Below the pieces are notes generated by a model. It saw only the letters and a list, made by a program, of their open reading frames with translations. It had not been told where the DNA came from and made no database searches. From assembly GCA_025642065.1 (NCBI GenBank), contig JAODUP010000026.1, positions 861,001 through 925,000 of the forward strand: a stretch of DNA of 64,000 nt, read 5' to 3'. A program made the translations under genes and the position numbers. Below, in pieces: positions 11,446 through 23,544 of the stretch. This DNA comes from Paralvinella palmiformis. Lineage: Eukaryota; Annelida; Polychaeta; Terebellida; Alvinellidae. Each line of letters starts with the position of its first letter. Within the stretch, counting starts at the first letter, position 1.

Positions 11446-12000
11446 CTAAAGTTGGAGTCTCACCTCAGCTACATCAAGACATGGCTGTAGAGATATCTGT
11501 TTATCCATCCTGCCATGGATAGTAACAGTGGCATTTACTGGAATAACCACCTTCTGTGACACGGCAGCTTTCACAAAACATAATCGACCTTTAGCCTGTC
11601 CTAATTCACGATGCTGGATTGTCAAACATTTAAACGCTAAATACAATGGTCCAGGGAGCCTTGCTTTCTGCAAGAAACTGACACCATGTTTTTGTTGAAC
11701 ATTATTCATGATTTGATTCAAGACATTTGTACCGAGAAGAACAGGAACACTCTCAGCATACCTGGTATTGGGTTCAATCAACATTAAACAGTTAACCTCG
11801 TCTGAAAATCCTGGAATAGAAATACCAGCTTCAAAGTATCCAGAATAAGGCAGCTTATGTCCTCCAGCACCTTCTATGTCAAGTGAAAACTCATCTAATG
11901 ACTGAATCAGTGTATCAGGGAAAAGATCCTTGAATTTACCTTAAGCAATATTGGACACATTAGATCCTGTGTCTAAAAGTGATGTAACCTCACAACAATT
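11446..12000 (-). pseudogene. Gypsy aspartic protease region, broken
   Basis: At about 11941-11990 the minus strand encodes LLDTGSNVSNIA, containing the D-T-G-S active-site motif of retropepsins, followed at once by TAA. A separate frame (11446-11784) continues with PVLLGTNVLNQI, a typical downstream protease segment. The stop between them disables the enzyme. Confidence 0.8.
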
Positions 12001-12099
12001 CAACAAAATAGGATATTCATTTGGTTCTCTCAAGATTCGATTAAGTGGGGACGATTTGTTCGAGTCTACTGCTGTCCCTCTACGGCAGACCCCGTGTCA

Positions 12100-13150
12100 T
12101 TTCCCAACAACTCCAGATGTGAGTACCGCCTGACACCCTATCTGTAAAATGACCCAATTGACCACACCTGTAACATGTAGGCAATGAATACGACTGCCTA
12201 TGACTTGGCTTGTGTTGGATCACCTTTCGATGTATCATATCAAATGGCACTGGCATCTGAGAAGATGATTGTCAATTAAAAGATAATGGCTACTGATGAA
12301 ATGATCGCTGATGAGCTGATGATAAAAGTTGTTACTATTGCGGTAGCTATGTTAGACTTGTGTTGCACTTTCTTATGTTCCAACTCCTCAACTCGGGACT
12401 GCAGACTACAAACAAGTGATGGCAAATCAATATGACCAGTGTCAGCTGTTGCCTTTGTCATCTTAGTATAACACTTCATTGACTTAGTATCACTATACTT
12501 CAATTTAACAACATCATTTGCATTCTGAACAGCAAGTTCCACCTCAATCTTCTGTGCAGCTACTCGAAGATCATCAAAGTATGTGATCTTCCCCTCCAAG
12601 TGATGGATACAATCCTTTATGGGTTTCAGTAAACCATTATTGAACTTACTTAGCAACATACCGTTGGTAGCTTCTTCAGATAAGTGTTAGGTAGAACAAA
12701 TCTTCTAGTCGGCATCGCCAAGTGGTGACTTTTTCATCCGCATGCTGATGGGCACTTTAGAACAGAGTCATTAAATCCTCTGTGTCTTCAACAGTACCAT
12801 AAATACCTTCAAATTTGTCAAGTAATTGCTCTATAGAGGCATTCACACCGAGGCACTTGCATATCTCGGCAGCTTGACCTCTTAAGTGACCTTTTCGCAG
12901 CCGTAGTTATTACATGGTTTGAGTGGAAACCTTCCTCCAGTAAAGTCAGGTATCAAATGGAACACCCTTTCAGTCGGAATCACCATGGAAGACAGCAATC
13001 ATTGGTGGGTGCACATAGTGAGTAGTGAGCTGACCACTAGATATATGCTTTGAAGCATCAGGCTTGGCATTAGCTTCTTTACTCCGCACAAAACTAGCCA
13101 TCCACTCCTGGAGATCATCAGCAGTGTCCATTTTAGGCTTGATGCCGAGT
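12100..13150 (-). pseudogene. Gypsy gag region with damaged zinc knuckle
   Basis: At about 12130-12178 the minus strand encodes TCYRCGQLGHFTDR, the first three ligands of a CCHC zinc knuckle; the fourth Cys is reached only by a one-base frame change. The upstream frame 12276-12659 is a helical gag-like segment (AAQKIEVELAVQNANDVV), and 12660-13150 looks like gag with stops. Gag would package the RNA. Confidence 0.7.
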
Positions 13151-13267
13151 GATTCAAATGCTTGTATTAACTGTTGCTGTTCATCGTCGTGCGTGTGACC
13201 TTGCGGCTGGTTTCGCGTCGTGTCAATGTTGTATCGTCAGCATATTGTGTGGTCGACGGTCACCTGT

Positions 13268-13289
13268 GAATCCTGGGTCTGAGCACCAT
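13268..13289 (-). promoter_or_regulatory. Primer-binding region of the gypsy element
   Basis: Just inside the 5' LTR the minus strand reads tggtgctcagacccaggatt after one spacer base. TGG at the start is expected for complementarity to a tRNA CCA end. I could not assign the tRNA with confidence. Confidence 0.6.
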
Positions 13290-13620
13290 TGTAACTTCCA
13301 CGCGGATTTAGACCAACGCAGTCGTTGTGTATAGTACAGGTTTATTTTCAACTATCTGCATTAGCGTGTTGTACAACAAGCCACAACAATTGAAAACCAA
13401 AAAAGAAGAAGGCCTATGTCTAAGGATATTCACAATCCCATAACCAGAAACATGTCCATCCACATGCACGGTGGCATTTGAACTCAACTGACGCCGATTC
13501 TAACAAAAGAATTAACTTAATTGACACCAAACAATTGCCTCGCTTTGTTAACGGACCATATAACGAAATAAAACCAGTACGATATAAAAACTCTATTACA
13601 AATATATACACATTGTTACA
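13290..13620 (-). repeat. 5' LTR of the Ty3/gypsy element
   Basis: A 331-base terminal repeat, tgtaac...gttaca, matches 7803-8124 with small indels. It is the 5' LTR and would carry the element's promoter. Confidence 0.93.
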
Positions 13621-14720
13621 ATAAGATGATGAATTTGATCAAAACATGCTATATTTTGCCTGTAAATACAAATTTATTTGCCCTTGTATACATTTCGTAC
13701 AGTGGTGGTTACCCACTTATTTTACATATTTCGCATTTAGTGATAATTATTTTAGATAAAATGTCAACTTTATATTTGATTGTATTTATCATTGTAGTTT
13801 CGTAATACATATATTTTAATATGTGCTATTTAGCACTGCCATACTGGGTGAAAAGTTGTAAACTCGTTACTTGGACAGCCACTGAAAAAGACCGATTTCA
13901 TTAAGAATCTTGGTGAGTCTGACCACTGACATCTTAACAACATTATAGGCCCATGGGCAAAGCAGTGCACTGGGCCCCTACCTACACCACTTACAACATA
14001 GATAGATTAGCACACAGTCCATATGCTTGTGGGGTCCCTACATGCAACTGCCCAGCGTGTCCATGCATTTAGACAGTCCAGATTCTGACCAATCCAAGCC
14101 TTAACAATGATAATTCTGTCATTATGTCAGAGCAAGATATTTGTTTTGAAACTAACATATCCGAGATAATTATATTTTGGTAGTCTTCAGTTATGAAAGC
14201 TAATTTTTCCAACAAATAATCCTACCTAATGGCAAAAAATAAACAAAACAATGTTGAGTTAACCCAAAGAATGTTCCACAAAACTGCTACAGGAGTTTAT
14301 AAATCGTTCTTGTCTTCTGAATTAAAAAAAACCCCAAGTGTCTTGTTTCTTCCATGCTGGTTTATTGTGTCTTAGATTTGTTGATGCACAATTGCAGTTG
14401 ACTTCCAGATCAGGCAATGCTTAGCTAAAGTTTTCTTTTTGTCAGAGACAGAAAGTTACATAATGACAGCGGTTCAGATGAGCTGATATTTTTGTTTGTT
14501 GTGTTCCATCTAGTATATAGCTTCCTATTCAGAATTCGTGAAAAATGATAACACGTACCGGCTTGTTTGGCAGGTTTGAAGTAAGAAGTATACTATTACT
14601 AGTTGGCTAAAACCAGATCTATCTGGTAACTTCATACGACCAGCCAGTTCTACTAAATAAGTAAGAATATTCGGCCAGTTAATGGTTAATTGTGTTAAAC
14701 TGTGTTTGTACTGATTTCAG
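13621..14720. other. No supported exon; expected upstream region of the zinc-finger gene
   Basis: AT-rich sequence. Earlier exons of the zinc-finger gene could lie here or beyond the gypsy element, but I found no open segment with a donor in the required phase. Confidence 0.4.
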
Positions 14721-14841
14721 GCAAAGAAGATCTGCCATTACTATAATACACCTAGTGGCTGTTGGAGACATGATAGGTGTAGCTTCCAGCATGATAGAGA
14801 CGAAACATCAGAATTTCGCCCAGTTTGCAAATTCTATGGGT

Positions 14842-14875
<34 letters not shown>

Positions 14876-17800
14876 TGTGGTCATAGGTAATAAAGTAATG
14901 CCCTCTTTTGTTTTCAGCACCTCAAAGAAATGCTGGTATGGAAAAGATTGCTACTTCAGACATGTAAAGTCAGAGACAAACAAGCAGGTAATTTTGATAG
15001 ACGTTCGATGCTTATTCATAGAAACAGATGTATTTATATTTATTAATGCAGTAGTAGAATATGATTCTCTATGTGTATAATGTAGGAGGTTTGTTTTCAA
15101 AGGGATGTCACCCTGGTTCCATAAATACTATGCTCTGTTTTGACAATATCTCAAAACACAATAAGAGCCATGTTCCTCTACTATATACGAAAATATTTTT
15201 AGTATATACAGGGTATGCTAAATTTACCTAAAGCATCTCTCAAAATCGGATAGTTTTCAAGCAACAGATTTCAGTTTTCAATTCTTCTAATTTGTTGTCC
15301 TCGTACACTCGTTATTCAAAGTTAACATGTTGCACTGTTTTTCTATTTACACAAACACGTAAGCCACTGAAAATCAAACAAATTGTGAACATCTCCCAAA
15401 TGCCTCTAACAAGGGTCAGTGCACAATTTGTTTTAAAGTGTTCATATATGGGTTAATAGATATGTCTCTATTTATAGTTAAAAAGATAACATAACTGGTC
15501 AATATGAATATGACGCGTAAGTTCAGAATTTCAGAGATCAATTTTTATCACAATCTTTTACTTCAATTCATTATATCCTATTCAGTCTACTGTATGCTTA
15601 AAAGTGGCTGTAAAGCTGCAGTGTTTTACATTTTATATTGTTGTATAGGAGCCATTGTCCAAACATTCGATCACCGACTGTCCAGATGTGGACAAAGAAC
15701 AGGATATGAACAACAACGAGAAAGATGGCCTTGCAAAAAGTGTACCCTTTGATGTTAAACTTGGGAAAGAAGAGTCCTCGCTAGAAACGCATTCTCTGAG
15801 TGAGAAGAATTTGCATGGTGCTAATGGAAGCAACGGAAACGACACATACGTTGTGCCGAAGGGCAGCTATTTTGAAATTACATGTGGTGAGTTGCCAATT
15901 TGTAATTCAGGAGTTGTTTTTTTTAAATTATTAGTGGCTAGTATTGGCATTTTTTGGAATAAAATTGTCTATTGTGACAATATCCATAAATCTGTTCTAC
16001 TTGCTTGTTGAAATTGTGAACCAGTTTCAGTGGAATGTGCATCTCCCCAGAGAGGGCTGAATATACACCCAGTCACCTTTCTCCATCGTTAAACGTCAAA
16101 CCCGCATTCACCTGTCAAGGCATCAAAAGAAACAATTAAGAATTCTAGTATAAGCAAAATACCGGTGATAAGCCAACTGTTCTCGAATAATGGCACGTGT
16201 TAAAAATGTGCCAACTCGTGGCACCATGCTTCACAGTCAGAAATTACAGCCTTTCAAAAACTACATACAGTTCCAGTCATCTGTAAGCCAAATGTTCACC
16301 ATATTGAAAAATAGGATCCGTTTTCTGACTAACAGCATTTTCTAAAAAAAAAGGATTTTGTCATCAGTGTTATCTGCTGATTGTCCAGTACTTGTTTGTA
16401 TTCATATACAAAGCTTTATTTTGAAAGAGAACACAATTAGTCGATATGAAATAACTTCGAAATGGTTTTATGAAAAGGGTACTTTTATTTCTACAAGTGT
16501 TTTTTTTTAAATGCTTTTCCTTTGATTCATCTAAATAGAAAATTAATTTACCCTATTATTTGTTTACATATAAATTTAAATTATGTTGTGACGTACAGTA
16601 TGTAGAATTGAGTGCTTTTCAATATGGTGAATATTTGGCTTACATCATAGTGCCATGAGTTGGCACATTTTTAGCATGTGCTGTTATTAGAGAACAGTTG
16701 GCTTATTCAGAGCACCGGTATTTTCCTTTTACAAATTTTTTTTATTATTTCATTCAATACCTTGACAGGTGAATGCGGTTTGACTTTTAAAGATGGAGAA
16801 AGGGGACTGGGTGCCTATTCAGCCATTGAGAAACATTACTTTGATATGCTTGGTAGAGCTGATCCTCAACATGTGAAGATCTTTCATGAGAGTGGTGCCT
16901 TTCTGATCGATCGTGCCCTATGCGGGGCATGTGGCCATGTCTTTAAACACCCAGAAGACCTGCTGCGCCATCTTGGCAATAAATATAATGCAGAGCAGGA
17001 GAAGTATGTTCACAAAGAATACTTCTGGGAGATTGTTCACCAGTTTGTAGGTTAGTGTCCACACATACACACACACACACACACACACTTTAATTCATTT
17101 ATTTTAACATTCATAATACATAATTTTAATGAAACCAAACACATTTAGAATATTGAAAACACACACACTGCAATCTGTAGTTTCCACATAAACAGCAGCA
17201 TCATTAGATTATTTAATACGGTGTAGAAATTATCTATATACAATCCTGGCATGTAAAAATTAGAAGAGTAGAAGATTTTATAAATTCTGATTTGTGTTTT
17301 ATACCAATTTATGTTTGTTTGTAAAAAACAATTTGTTTTTTAACCAAAAGGAAAAATTTTCTTGGAATATTTGGTTTTTAATTAAATTTTTGGGCTTTAC
17401 AGCTTAATTGTTTCTTTTGATGCCTTGACGTCTTGTCCTCTACATAACAGCATTTTAAATATTTTATACATAGGGTTGTTAAACCCATTTGTGTTGCTTG
17501 TGAATCGTGTTTTTTTATCGTTTTAGTAGAATCCAAAAAGAAAAAGGCATTGATAGAATTTCCCTTACCTTTAACTCTTCTTATTGAAGATGTCCCATTC
17601 TGACTATTATTATACGATTCATGTTTTATGCATTATGTTAGTGAAACCCAAAATTATGAGTAGCATTTAAACTGTAAATTGTAATTGTCTTTAACTTAAA
17701 AACTGTTTTATACAAAAAAGGATTCTAACAGTCTGAGCCATGACTATAGTCATAACTTAAGTGCTCAAATTTATTCAATAGATGCAATCCTATAGAAAAA

Positions 17801-18515
17801 TAATCATAGCTTCAGCCTGTGATTCGTAGCCAACAAAAGTCAGTTGTGACTAAAAACTGAGATGGAAATAGACAAATGTTTCACTGAATATAATTTTATA
17901 TTTTTTAGAAGAATTTTGTCACAATTCGTAGCTGCCATAAGCGGGGACTTTCTATGTTTTAAACTGTACAACCAATTATAAATTAGCATTTTCAAGTTAT
18001 TTATCCCCTCTAATTTGACTTAATATCAGTGCTAGCAAGTGAGTAAAATATAATGTATTTGCTGTCCATCAGATCTGGTTTTATGTGAGCTCAGACAGCG
18101 TATGCTATGACTATTTTCAGTGCGTGATATTGATCCAGAAAGCCAGACTAAGAGTATGATCCTGGATTACTTGTCGGTACTGATCTGAATTAGTTCATAA
18201 CTCGGATGCATCTGAAGATTGTTTGGCTTACCCGAATCACCATGTACAAATTAGCACCCAAATCTGTTGTGCAAATTTCATGGCTCATGACAAGTTGGCG
18301 TGGATAATTTGTGCTGCTTTGAAGCGATCAGTTTGGCATTTGCCTTTCATTCTAGATCGTGATGCTGGCATTAGCCTGGACAATGTTGATGATGAAGAAG
18401 AAGCTGAAATGCTGGATTTCTTGATGCTACTTATGACTGAACATTATGTTGTAGAGTTGGCTGAATGTTATACTCGTTCTGAGAATGAAGAAAACTCTAT
18501 CACCACATTTATCAG
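14721..18515 (+). CDS. Zinc-finger protein with two CCCH fingers, partial gene model
   Basis: Exons: 14721-14839, 14918-14987, 15649-15886, 16769-17050, then 18121-18188 or 18194-18515. The first four join in phase. Exons 1-2 hold two fingers of spacing C-X8-C-X5-C-X3-H (ICHYYNTPSGCWRHDRCSFQ then H; VCKFYGTSKKCWYGKDCYFR then H), a type that usually binds RNA. Exon 3 is acidic and low in complexity. Exon 4 has Cys pairs at ITCGECG and LCGACGHVF and a downstream RHLG, like another zinc site. Exon 5 is ambiguous: acceptor 18120 gives a short tail ending in TGA at 18186-18188, whereas a weaker acceptor at 18193 enters a 107-codon acidic frame ending at donor 18515. No start exon was found. The family is not recognised beyond its fingers; an RNA-binding role is inference. 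Confidence 0.75.
14844..14873. repeat. GT microsatellite in intron 1 of the zinc-finger gene
   Basis: A GT run begins three bases after the 5' splice site of exon 14721-14839, immediately after gtaa. Confidence 0.9.
16051..16310 (-). repeat. Inverted copy of intron 3 end plus start of exon 4
   Basis: Read on the minus strand, this matches 16614-16830. Shared blocks include ttttcaatatggtga, gagttggcacattttta, gagaacagttggctta, ccggtatttt, ccttgacaggtgaatgcgg and atggagaaagg. The copied exon start is at 16111 and its homology fades near 16051. The copied frame meets a TAA within about eight codons, so it is a pseudo-exon. About 300 bases separate the two arms. Confidence 0.88.
17060..17088. 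repeat. CA microsatellite
   Basis: A CA run shortly after the exon 4 donor of the zinc-finger gene. Confidence 0.9.
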
Positions 18516-18810
18516 GTAAATTACGTAATGGTTAATAATTACATGTGGTCATTTTAGTGCCGTTTCCGGTGTTGTGACCAAGTTCAACCACTTGGTGTTT
18601 TAAGATCGAGGTCATTCGGTAGTTTTATTATCACTTTTGGTCCATATATTGAGAAATAATAACACTGTTTTCCTAAAATATCAATACAAACCTTTTTCTG
18701 TTCCATGTTTTAGCACACAGCTAGATAACCTTGAGCATCTTGCCTCCTGCACAGAATAGAGGGAATCAGATAACTTAGTTACCAAGTTTTGTGGAAATAG
18801 TGTCAAGTTA

Positions 18811-18845
18811 CACACACACACACACACAGAGAGAGAGAGGGAGGG
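18811..18845. repeat. CA and GA microsatellite
   Basis: CA repeats followed by a short GA run. Confidence 0.85.
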
Positions 18846-19507
18846 AGATACTTCTAAAACTGTTAATATTTTTGTCTTGGAATTTGTTTGACTGTGATGT
18901 GTGATTGGTCAGGACGTGAAGCAGAAGGGTGGTGATTTATTTAATTTTGTGTGAAGGTACTGGCTGTAAGGTCTTTCGTATCCTGTTTGTTGATATAAAT
19001 ATGCGTAACTCAATTTAACAATTGGTGAAATAATTAGACATAATCTGAATTAATGATTTACTGTCAGCAGATGATGTCAAAGTATCTTCCATTTGTTAGT
19101 ATGTTTTTGTTTGTTTGGATCAGTAAAATACAACTTTTATTAAAGTCGGGTTTTCTTTTGTTTTATTTCAGGGGGTATAGTCTATCTTTAATTAAGTGAA
19201 AAAAACTAAATTATTTCAAGATTAATGCCACTGATGATTTCATTAGTTAATTATTTATACAAATTATAATCACTGACAATCTGTTTAAAGGTGACAGAGG
19301 AAAAGAAGTTTCACATTTCGAAGTAAATATAACGTAACATACAATTATTGTATTGCCTGTCAGAAGCAAAACAATTCTAACCACCAGCTATCATATTTCC
19401 ATTAAAATGGTTCCTTAATAAGGCAATTCGGAGTTCCAGGTGTGCAAGTGTGTATTGAGATTGTTTCCGGATAAACACACACATGTGGTGAACTAGAGGC
19501 AGTACCA
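18846..19507. other. No recognised feature
   Basis: AT-rich; no further exon of the zinc-finger gene was identified. Confidence 0.4.
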
Positions 19508-19772
19508 GGCCTCGTCTATAGTCTAGTGGGTAAGAGCGTGGAAGGTCGGAGGTTCGAATCCCGGCCGTGGGATTATAACAAGGGGAGTTTTTCATCCAAC
19601 CGAGCAACTGGCAAGGTTTTTCTTGGCCGAATATGCCATCTATGGTAAATTCAGAATTTATTACGAATTAGTCCAGGTGGTGAAGCAGTAAATTACAGAC
19701 CATATGTGTGTCCCTCATTTCAGGTAGTTAAGTCACGTAAAATAACTCATTTGACCATTATTATTATGCAGT
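19508..19772 (+). mobile_element. SINE family 3 copy
   Basis: A tRNA-like head (tatagtctagtgggtaagag; B box ggttcgaatcccgg) is followed by a body shared with 46617-46899: gccatctatggtaaattc, attacagaccatatgtgtgt and the tail taactcatttgaccattatt. Confidence 0.85.
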
Positions 19773-20456
19773 ACAAAAAAATAAGAAGCATTTGTTTTTA
19801 TTGGCAACGTCAAGTTATAAAACAGAACATTTTCTGTTTGTGATATCGAGCACCTATACTAAATTTAAGTTATCCAAGTCTCTGAGGTAATTAAAAATTA
19901 CTCGAGTAAGTTTTATGTAGATCAAGCAGTGTATTTTTCAAATATTTTGTGCATGTTTATTTACTGGGTATAAACGTCCTTGCTATCTGACATTACGGAT
20001 ACATTGGCTGCATCAAAACTGGTTTAATTATTTCCTTCCAGAGTCATACGTGTTCCGGAATACTTGGCATTAGGCTAGAAATACTGCCATAACGTACTAG
20101 TGTTCATTAATAGATGAACAGTTCGCTCTCACAAAATATGAATAAAATGTGTACTGTTCATGAAGTAGCCCCAAATCGGACATTGATGTTCATAAACTAT
20201 ACATGACGAAAAATTTCAAATTACTGGATACCGAAATGAGATCAGTCCCGATAATCTGAATGCTACCTCGTTACCGATAGCTTACGACTGGTTGGACAAC
20301 ACCTCTCTATGTAAATTACATACCTGGAATACAGGCAAAGGTCAACGACGACGTGATCCAGGGTTTACGGAATTTGGCCAAACAGGACACGAAGCCGATC
20401 CCTGGCGGCCCCAGTATCATGTTCGAGGTAAAGTCGAGTTTGTCAGATTGATCGAT

Positions 20457-20640
20457 GACCATTGATGTTTTACGGCCACTTTTATGCACGTGGTAGGTTA
20501 AATGGGCCGAGCGACATCGAAAGGTAATGAAGCTAAGCTAAAGATGAAACAACCTTCAGATATGCCCACGCCGAGATTCGAACTCGGGTGGTAGTGATTT
20601 GTGATCCAACACGCTGCCGCTAGACTACGGAGGCGCCCTA
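20457..20640 (-). mobile_element. SINE family 1 copy
   Basis: Plus strand reads gatgttttacggccactttt, then tatgcccacgccgagattcg and ccgctagactacggaggcgc. It is full-length including the region between A and B boxes. The tail end abuts the exon-like segment at 20334-20430. Confidence 0.9.
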
Positions 20641-21285
20641 TAGACACCAATTAAGTGATCTCTCAATGTTGGCTACCTCTCTGCACGAGATCACATTCTC
20701 GTAGGCAACCTAAACATATATATCACCGTCGATTATGATTATTTGGAATAGGAGCTCTAACTATGGCTATCCATCTTGGATATAACTATTTATGGAATAA
20801 ATTATATAATAATAATTATCATTATTAAAAACTTTTAATATTTAAAACGGAATTGTTGAAAGATTCAAACTATTATTTACCTGAACTGGTCTTCGACTCG
20901 ATGAGTGCGTCGTTCAGCCAGAGCATCGGTGTTTTGGTGATCTCCGTGTAGAAGAAATTAATCTCGTTGAGCATCGTCATGTTTCCTACCGCTGCGATGG
21001 TTCGAGATGTAAATCTATAAATCGCATTACAGATGTGTCGTATTACTTACTACAGCACGGTGGCCGGTCGATAATAATGGCAATTGATCGGAGATGGAAA
21101 AGTGTGTGTGTTGATGGAAACGAAAGGCGAAATAAAATTTTAGGTTTTTGAATGATCTGGCTTCCTGGATTGCAGTTTTCGTTTGTATTCCGGACGATCA
21201 TTCCTGTCCAGTCTCTTCGGCTACGGAGTTATCACCATTACCTCGTCGGTGTATTTATACTGATCATCGAACAGATAGGAATTAG

Positions 21286-21620
21286 TGAGCTCCGGTGGCC
21301 TACCGGTTAAGCACCCGGCACTTGGTGCCAAGGGTCACAGGTTCGATCCCAGCAAGCGGTCGAAACTTTTTCAGAGATTAATTTCTCGGCTCACTACATC
21401 GTGGGTGGCTGACCTCCCTACTGAATTAATAGAAATAAAGGGGGACGTTAAAGACCACCTGACACGTAGAACGCTCTGTCAGTGACAACCTTATGGTATT
21501 TCGGCTCCATCTTTCCGTACTGCTCCCCTGTGAGTGCTGTGGGAGGATATTCCTCAACCACTCCTACATAGAGGCTGTGCCGAATAAGCGACAGCCCGGT
21601 GATTCTCCCCGAACAACAAA
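21286..21620 (+). mobile_element. SINE family 2, most complete copy
   Basis: Head gagctccggtggcctaccgg with B box caggttcgatcccag, then the body (gggggacgttaaagacc, tatttcggctccatctttcc, tacatagaggctgtgcc) and tail ccccgaacaacaaa. It serves as the reference for the copies at 2131-2716. Confidence 0.88.
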
Positions 21621-22109
21621 ACAGGAATTTGTCCGCGGACTCGCTTTACTCATAAAGATCATCGCCTTTCCTGCTGCAGTGCGTGCACCATGGCGTCAAG
21701 ATTAGCTGCGTTCTGCACCGCATTTATATCCTGATTGCCGACAAAACGTGTAACTTCAAGTTCATAATCCAGGCAATAGGCAGAAGAATGATCTTAATCC
21801 GTTTGAGCATCGATTTTTAACAACAAATTCGGCGTAGCAACACTTCAGAAAAAGAGGGGTGGTTCCTTCGCGGATATATTTGATGATCTGATCCAGTCTT
21901 ATTATTTATAGATTGAAGGATTGTGTTTTAAAATGAGATTATATTACATATCGTTTACCTTAACAGCTAGATTTATAGCCAGCGAAGATTCACGATGTAG
22001 AATACAGTGATAGCGAGAAGTATAATTGTAGACACAGAAAATGCAGCGACAACCGTCACCAACAAATTCCGGTGTTCCCAATCCACGAATGAAAAACGCA
22101 TGTTCCAAC

Positions 22110-23540
22110 CTGCCGGGGAGATTTTATACAAGTTTTGTTTTATTGAGTCCTTGATGGTTCTCGTTTCTCAAGTATTCCTGTCCATGTATGTTTTTTTTTT
22201 AAACCGGTATAATAATTGTTTACGATCAAGAATGCGCGTCTTTTATATTTATCAAGTTCATCACGAAGTTATATGTTATTTGCATAACACGGAGTACTTC
22301 TAAATATGGATCTGCTGACAAACCAGTTTCTAGTAGATAGCAAAGAAGTAAAACGAAGTTCTATTAGTTTCCTGGTATTAGGTTCTTCTGACGTTGACGT
22401 GTTGATAGTGTTCTTTAAAAGAACACAAACGAGCCGAAACTAGAGTAAAAAGTAAATAAACAAATTTTCTAAAATAATGAGCATCTTGTTTACAAACTGC
22501 GTTTCTTTATAAACAACTACGACGATATACTAATTACGTTCACTGACTGTTCAATGGACGAGGGTTCTGCGTTATCAACGTGATATCAATATGATATAAA
22601 TTATTAATAAGTAATAGAATGACCTATACCTATGTTAGTAGTCCTTTCATCAAGTAGAAGAAGGATTGTTTCCAGTTAAATGTAAAAGATAGAAAAATTG
22701 ATTTTCTACTCAAGATATATATTGGAAGAATATTTTAAACCTTATGACAAACAAAACATTAAAAAAAAACTATGACACATTGTTACGGCGTATCGGTTGT
22801 TTTTGTGTGTTTTAGTTTAGTAACATTTATCCGTTGATAAAAAAGAAATTTGATGGCGGATGTAATGAGTTCAATCAACAATAGGTGAAAGTATAAATGA
22901 GTTTGGTTTATCTTCGACGATGGTCACATATGGGCGAGAAGCTGCTTCTTGAGGAAAGGATAAACACCACACACATACAAAACACAGGTATTCGACAGTA
23001 ACTGTGATATATGGCCAGCTTAATGAGGTGATCAGGCGAAACATGCCTCAAGCACACGCAACAATGGAATTTGAACCCTGAGCTGGAGGTTTCTGTATTA
23101 TTATATTAATAACATCTGGTTTTGTCGTATATCTCCAGCCGATTTTTATTAACTAAACTTCACCTACAATAACAATGTATCTGCGGTGACTTATGTGGCA
23201 ATACATATAAAAGTAACTTTCCTATTATCAATACAGTTTCCAGTGTAGTGCACTATCAGCGGTCGTATGGGAGATCTTCTAGGTGGGCCCATGTATGAGT
23301 GTAACATAACATATTGTGATATTTATTTATCTAGCGTCGGGTATGATATTTAACAATACGACACTCACACGCTATTCCTCAACAAAAATAATAATATAAT
23401 GATTACTCTTATAAATATAATTAACTTTGGTATAAATGCAACATACATGAATGTAACATCATGCATATTGTATAACTGCAAATATCTGAAATAATATAAA
23501 ACAGATCGCATTCTAGAAATATAGAATACATTATATAATA
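22110..23540. other. No recognised feature
   Basis: AT-rich DNA without supported exons. Confidence 0.5.
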
Positions 23541-23544
23541 ATAG

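Larger units (their letters stand above)
7803..13620 (-). mobile_element. Decayed Ty3/gypsy LTR retrotransposon
   Basis: Minus-strand element of about 5.8 kb with two LTRs, a primer-binding region, gag, protease, reverse transcriptase, RNase H and integrase in gypsy order, and a polypurine tract. Every coding domain is split by stops or frameshifts, so it is not autonomous. LTR divergence and lack of a clean target duplication suggest an old insertion. It lies upstream of the zinc-finger gene in opposite orientation. Confidence 0.93.
20334..22101 (-). other. Patch of exon-like GC-richer segments, possible gene or gene remnant
   Basis: Minus-strand segments look coding. 21973-22101 is an ATG frame of 42 codons with a hydrophobic span like a signal anchor (LLVTVVAAFSVSTIILLAIT). 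21659-21791 is an open segment containing FVGNQDINAVQNAANLDAMV that ends in TGA. 20881-20991 encodes NMTMLNEINFFYTEITKTPM and ends at a donor-like gtaaat. Segment 20334-20430 is open on both strands, with acceptor- and donor-like ends on the plus strand. Phases could not be made to join, and two SINEs sit between the pieces. A broken membrane-protein gene on the minus strand is one reading; I do not recognise a family. Confidence 0.3.

Noticed and set aside
7798..13625. Target-site duplication of the gypsy element
   Set aside because: The flanks ggtaa and ataag do not match well enough to call.
14549..14573. ATG-initiated first exon of the zinc-finger gene ending ggcag|gttt
   Set aside because: Its phase (two bases over) does not match the start of exon 14721, which needs phase zero.
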